A DNA stretch of 64,000 nt from Fictibacillus phosphorivorans (GTDB lineage Bacteria; Bacillota; Bacilli; Bacillales; Fictibacillaceae), in the NCBI RefSeq assembly GCF_007673525.1, contig NZ_VDZU01000001.1:1498177-1562176 (forward strand), in the 5' to 3' direction. This document shows, one piece after another, positions 27,225 to 35,742 of this stretch. The notes under the pieces were generated by a model. It was not told where the DNA came from. It worked only from the letters and a program-made list of their open reading frames with translations, and made no database searches. How positions within the stretch are numbered: the first letter of the stretch is position 1; every line of letters starts with the position of its first letter. The translations under genes were made by a program, and so were the position numbers.

Positions 27225-28001
27225 TTAGGCAAGATAGAAAAGTCCGCCATTTATGATCTCCACGATAATCTGTGGCTCATATTGGGTACGAAGTGCTTCT
27301 TTTTCAATGTGATAGGCTTCAGGTTTCGTTAAAGAATCCTCATAAAAACTCTCTAATAGTTCGAGATCTTCATTCCATCTTTTTTTAGCATCCTCAGCCC
27401 ACGTGTGATCATCTCTATCAATCACTTCCTGTATTTGATTTTCTAATCTTTTTATTGCACTCTGTGGCTTGATAAACGGAGAGAGGGTATAACAAAAATC
27501 AGGAATTCTCTTCGTTAACAGCATCTTTTGAAGACGTTGATGAAAGTGATCTTCAATCGTCCCGTTGATCAGTTGTATCCCGTATGAAAGTACTTGATCT
27601 TTCTTTTGATCACACTGATACGTAACTTTAACGTTCAAACATAACCAGGGTTGCAGAGGTACCTGTGCTCCTTGCTGAGGAACAGATTCATACAGTCGAA
27701 TAAAAGAGGCGAGCTTCTTTGTCGATCCAAAGATCTGATGAAGTCTAGGTGAACCAAAGTGGATAAATTCACCTTTTCCATCAGGAGCTTGCTGTTGACC
27801 GGTGACTAGAGTCAACGTCATCGGATTCGGGGTACCTCCCGTTTTTTCGAGATAGTGCCAGTAGAACGGACGATTCATTAAAACTTTATCAAGTTCAGTG
27901 GTCAATTGAACTTTCATATAACTAAAGTTTTTCTCTTGAATTCTGCATTCGTTCGCATCAAAATAGCGCTCAAGAAAGCGATGAATCTCGTGCTGCTGCA
28001 T
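27225..28001 (-). CDS. yqhG: YqhG family protein
   Basis: 258 residues from the ATG at 28001, beginning MQQHEIHRFLERYFDANECR. Soluble and hydrophilic. The family is conserved beside the SNF2 helicase gene yqhH in Bacilli, and no biochemical function is known to me. The start lies inside the end of yqhH (overlap of 32 nt), so the two are translationally coupled and probably act together. Confidence 0.85.
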   Translation of the reverse strand: MQQHEIHRFLERYFDANECRIQEKNFSYMKVQLTTELDKVLMNRPFYWHYLEKTGGTPNPMTLTLVTGQQQAPDGKGEFIHFGSPRLHQIFGSTKKLASFIRLYESVPQQGAQVPLQPWLCLNVKVTYQCDQKKDQVLSYGIQLINGTIEDHFHQRLQKMLLTKRIPDFCYTLSPFIKPQSAIKRLENQIQEVIDRDDHTWAEDAKKRWNEDLELLESFYEDSLTKPEAYHIEKEALRTQYEPQIIVEIINGGLFYLA

Positions 28002-29667
28002 GCTCTTCCCATCCTTTCTGTTTGATACCGCCATCAAGGTTGATCAAGGAAGCCAGATTATCCATCTTTACTCGGATCTCCCCTTCGCTTTCAGACGTAT
28101 TCATGATATCTGCAATATGGCGTTCTATGTTCTTGATCTCAAATTTTGTTAAGATTTCATCAAGTTCCCCAATGACACTCTCAAAAAGATTGATCTTGTT
28201 ATACAGCAAGTTTAAGATGTGCTCTTCAATCGTATTCTGCGTAGCGAAGTTATAGATATGAACGTCCCCTTGCTGTCCGATACGATGGATACGTCCGATC
28301 CGCTGCTCGATCCTCATCGGGTTCCATGGCAGATCGTAATTGATGATATGTTGACAGAACTGAAGGTTGATTCCTTCACCACCGGCTTCTGTTGCGATCA
28401 AGACTTGTGCTCTTGTCCGAAAGAGATGAGTCATCCAGTCCTTTTTACTTCGCTTGAATCCTCCTCTAAACGGTACAGAAGAGATGCCATGCTGTTGTAA
28501 AAACCACTGTAAATAAAGTTGTGTAGCACGATATTCTGTAAAAATGATGACCTTGGAATCGATCGCTTGAATCAGTTCTAACGCTTTTAGAGCTTTAGAG
28601 TTTTGATCAACAAGTTCAATTTTTTTCATTAGTTCTAAGACTCGTTGTTCCATTAACGAGTTTGAAACATCCTTTTGAAGCATATTTTTCAAAGTTAGAA
28701 AAACAGCTTCACGCGAACTGCATGCTTCCCGCTGCAGGGTGACGATAGAAAATTTACTTCGGTCAAAGTAAGAATCTTTTTTTAGTTGAGAGATTTCATC
28801 GTATAGGTCACGTTCTGTTTTTGATAATGTAATAGGAATGGTTTGAACAAGACGCTTCGGCCATTTCAGCCCAGTCTCTTCTCGTCGGTTACGGACCATC
28901 ACTTTATTTACGAGCTGCTTGAGCTTTTCTTCATTTTTAAGCGAATACTTATCTTCCTTGTAATCTTTGTCAAAGTTTTCTCGGTTACCTAGATGGCCAG
29001 GCTTTAATAGGGATACAAGATTAAAAATCTCCTCAACTCTGTTTTGTACAGGAGTTGCCGTTAATAATAAGCAGAACTTCTTTTTTAATAACTGTACAAA
29101 TTCATAGTTTTTCGTTTTCTTATTCTTTAATTTGTGCGCTTCATCGATGATAACTAGATCATAGTCTTGATTAAGAACGATATCTCGATGCGGTGCGCGT
29201 TTTGCAGTATCAATGGAAGATACGACTACATCACATTGCTCCCATACATACGCTTTTTTCTGAGCGATCGCAGGAATAAAGAACTTCTGATTCAGCTCGT
29301 TCGTCCATTGAATAACGAGTGATGCTGGAACGAGGATCAAAATTTTCTTAGCGAGCCGGCGTATCATGTACTCTTTTAGAATCAATCCTGCTTCGATCGT
29401 TTTTCCTAATCCTACTTCATCTGCCAAGATTGCTTTTCCGTTCATCTGTTCAATAACGGTAGTCGCAACGTCCAGCTGATGAGGCAAAAAAGTCATCTGT
29501 GGGAGGTGATCTGGAGCTTGAAGGCCAAGGAAATCAGGAATTGCTAAGTGGTGTTCGGCTTCAAGAGCTAAATTATATAATTCCCAATTGGCCCAAGGTC
29601 CATCTTCTTCCACACGCTTTAAAAAGTCATCATGCCATTCTCGCTGAAACTGAACGTCGATTTTCAT
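27970..29667 (-). CDS. yqhH: SNF2-family DNA/RNA helicase (YqhH)
   Basis: 565 residues from the ATG at 29667, with AAAGGAAAT upstream. SNF2 ATPase motifs in order: LPHQLDVA (Q region), DEVGLGKTIEAG (I, about residues 94-105), VPASLVIQW (Ia), IIDEAHKLKN (II), LTATPVQN (III), ITEYRATQLY-like FTEYRATQ (IV), GEGINLQF (V) and RIGRIHRIGQ (VI). The RapA-like layout suggests a DNA translocase or remodeler of nucleic-acid complexes. It is divergently arranged with the gcv operon. Confidence 0.92.
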   Translation of the reverse strand: MKIDVQFQREWHDDFLKRVEEDGPWANWELYNLALEAEHHLAIPDFLGLQAPDHLPQMTFLPHQLDVATTVIEQMNGKAILADEVGLGKTIEAGLILKEYMIRRLAKKILILVPASLVIQWTNELNQKFFIPAIAQKKAYVWEQCDVVVSSIDTAKRAPHRDIVLNQDYDLVIIDEAHKLKNKKTKNYEFVQLLKKKFCLLLTATPVQNRVEEIFNLVSLLKPGHLGNRENFDKDYKEDKYSLKNEEKLKQLVNKVMVRNRREETGLKWPKRLVQTIPITLSKTERDLYDEISQLKKDSYFDRSKFSIVTLQREACSSREAVFLTLKNMLQKDVSNSLMEQRVLELMKKIELVDQNSKALKALELIQAIDSKVIIFTEYRATQLYLQWFLQQHGISSVPFRGGFKRSKKDWMTHLFRTRAQVLIATEAGGEGINLQFCQHIINYDLPWNPMRIEQRIGRIHRIGQQGDVHIYNFATQNTIEEHILNLLYNKINLFESVIGELDEILTKFEIKNIERHIADIMNTSESEGEIRVKMDNLASLINLDGGIKQKGWEEHAAARDSSLS

Positions 29668-29784
29668 AACGGATTTCCTTTCTTTAAAAAAGTTCGTTGC
29701 CATTCCTTTTGTAAAAATGATAGGATAATAATGTAGTAAACATAGTAATAGTATGTGCGACCTTGGACAATAACATACTCGCGA

Positions 29785-29970
29785 ATGAAAGTAAGAGGAG
29801 AGACTGCGTTAGCGGCGCCGAAGGAGCAAACAATTGTGAAACTCTCAGGCAAAAAGACTCTTGCTAGACGCATCTCTGGAGAGTGCTTTTTAATAGATGA
29901 AAGCCACCAACGAAGAAACTCAAAGAATTTTTTGAGAAACTTACAGGTTGCAGGACAGAGGATCCCATTT
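29785..29970 (+). ncRNA. Glycine riboswitch (tandem aptamers) upstream of gcvT
   Basis: Two glycine aptamer-like segments. The first has GGAGAGACTG, GCGCCGAAGGAGCAAAC and AACTCTCAGGCAAAAAGAC, then a closing GCATCTCTGGAGAG. The second has CCACCAACGAAGAAAC and ACTTACAGGTTGCAGGACAGAGG. It precedes gcvT-gcvPA-gcvPB, the classic target. The aptamer II P1 strand AGGACAGA also forms the downstream terminator, so glycine binding should let transcription continue (ON switch). Confidence 0.93.
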
Positions 29971-29996
29971 TAAGGGGTCTTTCTGTCCTTTTTTTG
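29952..29996 (+). terminator. Riboswitch-controlled terminator of the gcv leader
   Basis: AGGACAGA (29952-29959) pairs with TCTGTCCT (about 29982-29989), with inner pairs GGATCCC/GGGGTCTT, followed by seven T. The 5' strand overlaps the end of the second aptamer. Confidence 0.88.
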
Positions 29997-30043
29997 TCCA
30001 GAAAAGTCTGAAAATTTTTAAGTATGAAAAAGGAGGAATTCAC

Positions 30044-31144
30044 ATGGCTACATTGTTACGAACACCGTTATTTGAGACTTACAAAGAACACGGTGGAAAA
30101 GTAATTGATTTTGGCGGTTGGGAGTTGCCTGTTCAGTTCTCAAGTATTAAAGAGGAACACGAAGCGGTTAGAACGAAAGCTGGTCTATTCGATGTCTCTC
30201 ACATGGGAGAATTTGATGTTAGAGGACCAAATGCATTATCGTTTCTGCAATATACAATGACCAATGATGTTTCGAAACTTCAAAACGGTCAAGCGCAATA
30301 TACAGCTATGTGCTATGAGAACGGTGGTACAGTAGATGACCTTTTAGTTTATAAAAGAGATGAAAACGATTACTTACTCGTTGTGAATGCCTCAAATATT
30401 GAAAAAGATTTCGAATGGCTTATGAGCAAGAAGCCTGAAGGTGTAGAACTTGTGAACGTATCTCCTGAATATGCACAGCTCGCGATTCAAGGACCTAAAG
30501 CAGAAGGAATTTTACAAAAGCTGACGGATACCAATCTTTCTGAGATCGGATTCTTCCGTTTTAAAGAGGATGTTTCACTAGCTGGAATATCTGCTCTTGT
30601 GTCTCGAACAGGCTACACAGGAGAAGATGGCTTTGAGATCTATTTAAAAACGGAACATGCTGAAAAACTGTGGAGATCTGTACTTGATGCAGGCATTGAA
30701 GATGGATTGCTCCCTGCAGGACTTGGCGCGCGTGACACGTTGCGTTTTGAAGCAAAGTTGGCTCTTTACGGTCAAGAACTTACAAAAGAGATTACTCCGA
30801 TAGAAGCAGGTATCGGATTCGCTGTAAAAACAGATAAAGAAGCAGATTTTATTGGAAAAGAAATTCTAGCAGATCAAAAGAAGAATGGCGCACCACGTAA
30901 GCTAGTTGGTATCGAAATGATCGATAAAGGAATTCCTCGATCACATTACGAGGTATTTAAAGGTGATGTGAAGATCGGAGAAGTTACAACGGGGACACAA
31001 TCGCCAACATTGAAGAAGAATCTTGGACTTGCTCTTCTTGAGAGAGATTTCACAGAGCTCGGAACAGAGGTAGAGGTACAGATTCGTCAAAAACGTTTAA
31101 AAGCAAAAGTAGTCGCTTCACCATTTTATAAACGAGGAAAATAA
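30044..31144 (+). CDS. gcvT: Aminomethyltransferase (glycine cleavage T protein)
   Basis: 366 residues from ATG 30044 with AAGGAGG. The T protein moves the methylene group from aminomethyl-lipoyl H protein to tetrahydrofolate. Family motifs: [27 protein letters not shown] (about 198) and [18 protein letters not shown]. First gene of gcvT-gcvPA-gcvPB, behind the glycine riboswitch. The H-protein gene is not in the window. Confidence 0.97.
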   Translation: MATLLRTPLFETYKEHGGKVIDFGGWELPVQFSSIKEEHEAVRTKAGLFDVSHMGEFDVRGPNALSFLQYTMTNDVSKLQNGQAQYTAMCYENGGTVDDLLVYKRDENDYLLVVNASNIEKDFEWLMSKKPEGVELVNVSPEYAQLAIQGPKAEGILQKLTDTNLSEIGFFRFKEDVSLAGISALVSRTGYTGEDGFEIYLKTEHAEKLWRSVLDAGIEDGLLPAGLGARDTLRFEAKLALYGQELTKEITPIEAGIGFAVKTDKEADFIGKEILADQKKNGAPRKLVGIEMIDKGIPRSHYEVFKGDVKIGEVTTGTQSPTLKKNLGLALLERDFTELGTEVEVQIRQKRLKAKVVASPFYKRGK

Positions 31145-31165
31145 GACATTTAAGGGGGAGAAACC

Positions 31166-32530
31166 ATGACGTTCCGCTATTTGCCGATGACTGATCAAGA
31201 CAAAAAGGAAATGCTTGAAACGATTGGAATCGAAACGACAGAAGATCTTTTTCAGGATATTCCGGAAGAAGTTCGGTTTAAAGGACGCTTACAAATCGAG
31301 GAAGCTTTGTCAGAACCTCAACTAGTGAAAGAGATGGGCCGCTTGGCTGCATTAAACAAAAATACAAAAGATCATGCTTCATTCTTAGGAGCAGGGGTGT
31401 ATGATCATTACACACCATCGATCGTGAACCATATGCTTCTTCGTTCAGAGTTCTATACGGCTTACACGCCATACCAGCCTGAGATCTCTCAAGGAGAACT
31501 TCAAGCGATCTTTGAGTTCCAGACGATGATCTGTGAATTAACCGGCATGGATGTCGCTAACTCTTCTATGTACGATGGTGGAACTTCACTTGCGGAGGCT
31601 GGATTATTATCAGCAGCTCAGACGCGCAGAAAGAAAATCGTTGTATCCAAATCCGTACACCCAGAATCACGCGCTGTTCTGCACACTTACGCAAAAGGGC
31701 AGCATCTTGAAGTGGTAGAAGTGGATACAGAAGATGGTGTTACTTCATTAAATGCATTGCGTGCTGAAGTGGATGAACAAACAGCGTGTGTGATCGTCCA
31801 ATATCCGAACTTCTTCGGTCAGATCGAACCGTTAAAAGACATCGAAGAAATCGTACACAGTGCAAAAGGAATGTTCGTAGTTTCTTCAAATCCTTTAGCA
31901 CTTGGTGCACTGACTCCTCCTGGTAAATTTGGTGCCGATATCGTAGTCGGTGATGCACAGCCGTTTGGGATCGCGCAAGGATTTGGCGGACCACACTGTG
32001 GATATTTTGCTGTAACAACAAAATTGATGCGTAAAGTTCCTGGCCGTTTAGTAGGTCAAACGGTTGATGAAGACGGTAAGCGAGGATTCGTTCTAACACT
32101 TCAAGCAAGAGAACAGCATATCAGACGTGATAAAGCGACGAGTAACATCTGTTCGAACCAAGCGCTTAACGCACTTGCAGCTTCAATCGCTATGACGGCA
32201 CTTGGAAAACAAGGTGTGAAAGAAGTTGCGCACCAAAACATACAAAAAGCTCATTATGCGAAAAAAGTTCTTGAGGAAAAAGGATTCAAGACATCATTCA
32301 CTGGACCTTTCTTTAACGAGTTTGTTATTGAGTTAAAATGTACAGCGAAAGAAGTGAACAGAAAACTATTAGAATCTGGCATCATCGGTGGATATGATTT
32401 GGGTCTTTCGTATTCAGAACTTAAGAACCATATGCTTCTAGCGGTTACAGAAATGAGAACAAAAGAAGAGATCGATCAGCTTGCAAATGTATTGGAGGGA
32501 TTAGCATGCGTACAGAACATCAGTCATTAA
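31166..32530 (+). CDS. gcvPA: Glycine dehydrogenase (decarboxylating) subunit 1
   Basis: 454 residues. N-terminal half of the split P protein found in Bacillota. PLP fold type I with [21 protein letters not shown] and the substrate-site GGPHCGYFA. The PLP lysine is carried by GcvPB, so this subunit is structural and contributes to the active site. It overlaps gcvPB by 25 nt. Confidence 0.96.
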   Translation: MTFRYLPMTDQDKKEMLETIGIETTEDLFQDIPEEVRFKGRLQIEEALSEPQLVKEMGRLAALNKNTKDHASFLGAGVYDHYTPSIVNHMLLRSEFYTAYTPYQPEISQGELQAIFEFQTMICELTGMDVANSSMYDGGTSLAEAGLLSAAQTRRKKIVVSKSVHPESRAVLHTYAKGQHLEVVEVDTEDGVTSLNALRAEVDEQTACVIVQYPNFFGQIEPLKDIEEIVHSAKGMFVVSSNPLALGALTPPGKFGADIVVGDAQPFGIAQGFGGPHCGYFAVTTKLMRKVPGRLVGQTVDEDGKRGFVLTLQAREQHIRRDKATSNICSNQALNALAASIAMTALGKQGVKEVAHQNIQKAHYAKKVLEEKGFKTSFTGPFFNEFVIELKCTAKEVNRKLLESGIIGGYDLGLSYSELKNHMLLAVTEMRTKEEIDQLANVLEGLACVQNISH

Positions 32531-33969
32531 TTTTTGAATTGTCTAAACCAGGTCGAGTAGGGTACAGCATCCCTGAACTTGACGTTCCAGAGATTAACGT
32601 AGAATCTATCATTCCTTCCGATTATTTGCGTACAGAAGAAGCGGATCTTCCTGAAGTGTCAGAGCTTCAAATCGTTCGTCATTACACAGCGTTATCCAAT
32701 CGTAACCACGGTGTGGATTCTGGTTTCTATCCACTAGGCTCATGTACGATGAAATATAATCCTAAGATTAATGAAGATGTAGCGCGCTTCCCTGGATTCG
32801 CACACATCCACCCTCTTCAAGATGAAGAGACCGTTCAGGGTGCGATGGAGATGATGTACCGCTTGCAAACATCACTTGCTGAGATCACCGGTATGGATGA
32901 AGTGACGCTTCAACCAGCTGCGGGTGCTCATGGTGAGTGGACAGGACTCATGATGATCCGTGCTTACCATGAAGCAAATGGTGACTTCAATCGTACAAAA
33001 GTAATCGTTCCTGATTCAGCACACGGAACGAATCCGGCGTCTGCAACGGTTGCAGGTTTTGAATCGATCACAGTGAAATCTGATGAGCGTGGTCTAGTTG
33101 ATCTTGAAGATTTGAAGCGAGTGGTCGATCAAGATGTGGCGGCACTAATGCTTACAAATCCAAATACGCTTGGTCTTTTCGAAGAGCATATTCTAGAAAT
33201 GGCAAAAATCGTCCATGAAGCTGGCGGAAAGCTTTACTACGATGGAGCTAATGCAAATGCGATATTAGGATTTGCTCGACCTGGAGACATGGGCTTTGAC
33301 GTTGTTCACTTGAATCTTCATAAAACATTCACAGGACCTCACGGTGGTGGTGGACCTGGATCTGGACCAGTTGGAGTAAAGGCAGACCTGATTCCATTCT
33401 TGCCAAAACCAGTTCTTGTTAAAGAAGATGATCTTTATAAATTCGAATATGATCGCCCGCAATCGATCGGACGAGTGAAGCCTTTTTATGGTAACTTCGG
33501 CATTAACGTACGTGCGTTTACGTACATCATGACGATGGGGCCAGACGGATTAAATCAAGTATCAGAGAACGCCGTGTTAAACGCGAACTATATGATGCGC
33601 CGACTGGAGCCTCATTTCGATCTCCCGTTTACACAACACTGTAAACACGAGTTCGTATTATCAGGACGTCGTCAAAAGAAACTTGGCGTGAGAACACTTG
33701 ATATCGCAAAACGTCTCTTAGACTTCGGCTATCACCCGCCAACGATCTACTTCCCGTTAAGTGTAGAAGAAGCGATCATGATCGAGCCGACAGAAACGGA
33801 ATCAAAAGAAACACTCGATGAATTTATCGAGAAGATGATTCAGATTTCAAAAGAAGCAGAAGAAACACCTGAATTGGTTCAAGAAGCTCCTCATACTACC
33901 GTTGTTAAACGACTGGATGAAGCAACAGCTGCAAGAAAGCCAATCTTAAAATATTCAAAACAAGTTTAA
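32506..33969 (+). CDS. gcvPB: Glycine dehydrogenase (decarboxylating) subunit 2
   Basis: 487 residues. The PLP-bearing subunit of the split P protein, which decarboxylates glycine and passes aminomethyl to lipoylated H protein. The PLP lysine lies in [18 protein letters not shown] (about residues 270-287). SHGTNP-like [12 protein letters not shown] and [11 protein letters not shown] are family motifs. Confidence 0.96.
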   Translation: MRTEHQSLIFELSKPGRVGYSIPELDVPEINVESIIPSDYLRTEEADLPEVSELQIVRHYTALSNRNHGVDSGFYPLGSCTMKYNPKINEDVARFPGFAHIHPLQDEETVQGAMEMMYRLQTSLAEITGMDEVTLQPAAGAHGEWTGLMMIRAYHEANGDFNRTKVIVPDSAHGTNPASATVAGFESITVKSDERGLVDLEDLKRVVDQDVAALMLTNPNTLGLFEEHILEMAKIVHEAGGKLYYDGANANAILGFARPGDMGFDVVHLNLHKTFTGPHGGGGPGSGPVGVKADLIPFLPKPVLVKEDDLYKFEYDRPQSIGRVKPFYGNFGINVRAFTYIMTMGPDGLNQVSENAVLNANYMMRRLEPHFDLPFTQHCKHEFVLSGRRQKKLGVRTLDIAKRLLDFGYHPPTIYFPLSVEEAIMIEPTETESKETLDEFIEKMIQISKEAEETPELVQEAPHTTVVKRLDEATAARKPILKYSKQV

Positions 33970-33978
33970 ACATACAAA

Positions 33979-34013
33979 AAAGCAGCTCTGGAAATTTTCC
34001 TGAGCTGCTTTTA
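33979..34013. terminator. Bidirectional terminator between gcvPB and yqhL
   Basis: AGCAGCTC (33981-33988) pairs with GAGCTGCT (34002-34009), flanked by A and T runs. It lies between convergent genes. Confidence 0.88.
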
Positions 34014-34016
34014 ATA

Positions 34017-34394
34017 TTAGTTTGATTTTACACGGCCAGTCCATTTGCGGAAGCCGCCATGTAGGTGATGAAGCTGGCCATATTTTTTCTTCTTTAGAAA
34101 ATTCGCTGCACGAGCACTTCTGAATCCACTTTCACAATATAGATAAACAGGCTGATCGCTGCGCACTTCTTTTAATCTCTGTCTCATTTGAGAAAGAGGA
34201 ATGTTACGTGCTCCTAGGATATGTCCTTTTTTAAACTCTTCAGGCTCACGAACATCGATCAGTTGTGCTTTTCGATAACCTGCTTTAAACTCTTCCTCGT
34301 TTAATGTAGTTAAAAATCTCTTTTGATAAAGCCCCATACCAATTACATACGCCAATAAAGCTACTACAATACCTGCTAAAACTATCCATCCCAT
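34017..34394 (-). CDS. yqhL: Membrane-anchored rhodanese-like protein (YqhL)
   Basis: 125 residues. An N-terminal membrane helix (residues 2-22) followed by one rhodanese domain with IDVREPEEF and the active-site Cys in YLYCESGFRSARAA (about residue 88). Likely transfers sulfur or acts as a persulfide carrier facing the cytoplasm. By position it matches B. subtilis yqhL, upstream of lipM on the other strand. Confidence 0.88.
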   Translation of the reverse strand: MGWIVLAGIVVALLAYVIGMGLYQKRFLTTLNEEEFKAGYRKAQLIDVREPEEFKKGHILGARNIPLSQMRQRLKEVRSDQPVYLYCESGFRSARAANFLKKKKYGQLHHLHGGFRKWTGRVKSN

Positions 34395-34483
34395 AACGCT
34401 TGCACTCCTTTAAACAATCTACCACAATTATAGCGGTGCGCGGCTCTATAGGCAAAAGAAAAATCTGACTTTAAGCGATTGTT

Positions 34484-34511
34484 TTGACACAATCGCCGAA
34501 TTTGGTACACT
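34484..34511 (+). promoter_or_regulatory. Sigma-A promoter for lipM
   Basis: TTGACA (34484-34489), a 16-bp spacer and TACACT (34506-34511) with an extended TGG. Transcription should start near 34518. Confidence 0.65.
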
Positions 34512-34543
34512 AGTTACGAATGAATGGCAGGGAGACGAAAAAC

Positions 34544-35380
34544 GTGGAAAAAGAAAACTGGTATTATATCGATTCTGGAAATTGCGAACCTGCAATTAAT
34601 ATGGCAATGGACGAAGCACTTCTAACTTGGCACAGTGAAGGAAAGATTCCACCTGTTATCCGCTTTTACGGATGGAATCCAGCTACTCTATCTATTGGAT
34701 ACTTTCAAAAAGTAGAAAAAGAGATTAACCTTGATGCTGTAAAAAAATATGGACTGGGCTTTGTGAGACGTCCAACAGGTGGTCGCGGAGTTCTTCATGA
34801 TCAAGAACTCACATATAGCGTCATCGTATCTGAATCACACAAAGATATGCCACAAAGTGTAACCGAAGCTTATCGGGTGATCTCAGAAGGAATCAAAGAA
34901 GGGTTTCAAGGTTTAGGCTTGGATGCTTACTTCGCTGTTCCGAAAACAGAAGAAGAGCGTGAAGGGTTGAAGAATCCCCGGTCAGCAGTTTGCTTTGACG
35001 CTCCTTCGTGGTATGAATTAGTCGTAGAAGGAAGAAAAGTAGCGGGAAGTGCTCAAACGAGGCAAAAAGGTGTGATCCTGCAACACGGATCAATTCTTTT
35101 GGACCTAGATGAAGACAAACTGTTCGATCTGTTTAAGTATTCTAGCGACAGATTACGAGAAAGAATGCAAACCGCATTTAAGAAAAAAGCAGTAGCAGTC
35201 AATGCACTGCTAGATGTTCCTGTTACAATTGAAGACGCGAAGATTGCCTTTAAAAAAGGCTTTGAGGACGGTTTGAACGTAAATCTTGTACCATATAAAC
35301 TTACAGAAGATCAGTGGTCAGAGGTTGAACACATAGCCGAGACTCGTTATCGAAATGACGATTGGACGTTCAGACGATAA
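34544..35380 (+). CDS. lipM: Octanoyltransferase LipM
   Basis: 278 residues from GTG 34544, with AGGGAG upstream. ATG 34520 would fall at the predicted transcription start. LipM transfers octanoate from ACP to the H protein GcvH, the first step in lipoate synthesis in Bacilli. The catalytic Cys in SAVCFDAP falls exactly at residue 150, as in B. subtilis LipM, which supports this start. The conserved [12 protein letters not shown] and [11 protein letters not shown] motifs bind the acyl chain. Its H-protein target ties it to the gcv operon upstream. Confidence 0.93.
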   Translation: MEKENWYYIDSGNCEPAINMAMDEALLTWHSEGKIPPVIRFYGWNPATLSIGYFQKVEKEINLDAVKKYGLGFVRRPTGGRGVLHDQELTYSVIVSESHKDMPQSVTEAYRVISEGIKEGFQGLGLDAYFAVPKTEEEREGLKNPRSAVCFDAPSWYELVVEGRKVAGSAQTRQKGVILQHGSILLDLDEDKLFDLFKYSSDRLRERMQTAFKKKAVAVNALLDVPVTIEDAKIAFKKGFEDGLNVNLVPYKLTEDQWSEVEHIAETRYRNDDWTFRR

Positions 35381-35385
35381 TAGTA

Positions 35386-35422
35386 AAAAATCGAAATCTC
35401 AAAAAGAGATCTCGATTTTTTA
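35386..35422 (+). terminator. Rho-independent terminator after lipM
   Basis: AAAATCGAAATCTC pairs with GAGATCTCGATTTT (one mismatch), loop of A residues, followed by T-rich sequence. Confidence 0.85.
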
Positions 35423-35640
35423 TTTTTGCTCTGTAAAGATCAGAAAAAAAGATGTCAAGATATTAATTTTTTTTGGAAAATAGCAGGAATTTTTGAAAAC
35501 CAAGAGTTTGTACGGCTTTTCAAAACTACCAAATTATACAAATCTAGAATAAAGCCAATTCATTAATAAAATCATCATAAATTTACAAGAATCAAGGAAT
35601 TGCTGTAAAATCCTCATGATTTTAAGTTTGACAATTTTTT
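35423..35640. other. AT-rich intergenic stretch upstream of nrdJ
   Basis: About 220 bp with no ORF, no riboswitch motif that I can recognise and only a weak hairpin (AAAATC/GATTTT near 35606-35622). A B12 box was looked for and not seen. Confidence 0.4.
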
Positions 35641-35644
35641 TTCT

Positions 35645-35709
35645 TTGACATGAGGTTTACGTATATATAGTATAAGGGTAGAACTTATACATACAAGATA
35701 TAGATATGC
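35645..35709 (+). promoter_or_regulatory. nrdJ promoter with NrdR-box-like palindromes
   Basis: TTGACA (35645-35650), a 17-bp spacer and TAGTAT (35668-35673). The -10 lies in ACGTATATATAGTAT, which resembles the AT-rich core of NrdR boxes; a second degenerate copy, ACAAGATATAGATATG, lies near 35694-35709. NrdR represses many ribonucleotide reductase genes, but both matches here are partial. Confidence 0.4.
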
Positions 35710-35742
35710 ATCCGTATGTGATTTATATAGAGGAGGAGAAAT

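Noticed and set aside
29755..29973. 72-residue ORF in the gcvT leader
   Set aside because: It overlaps the glycine riboswitch, which explains the conserved sequence.
35423..35742. Cobalamin riboswitch upstream of nrdJ
   Set aside because: No B12 box or extended conserved structure is visible, and the region is AT-rich with only a short hairpin.
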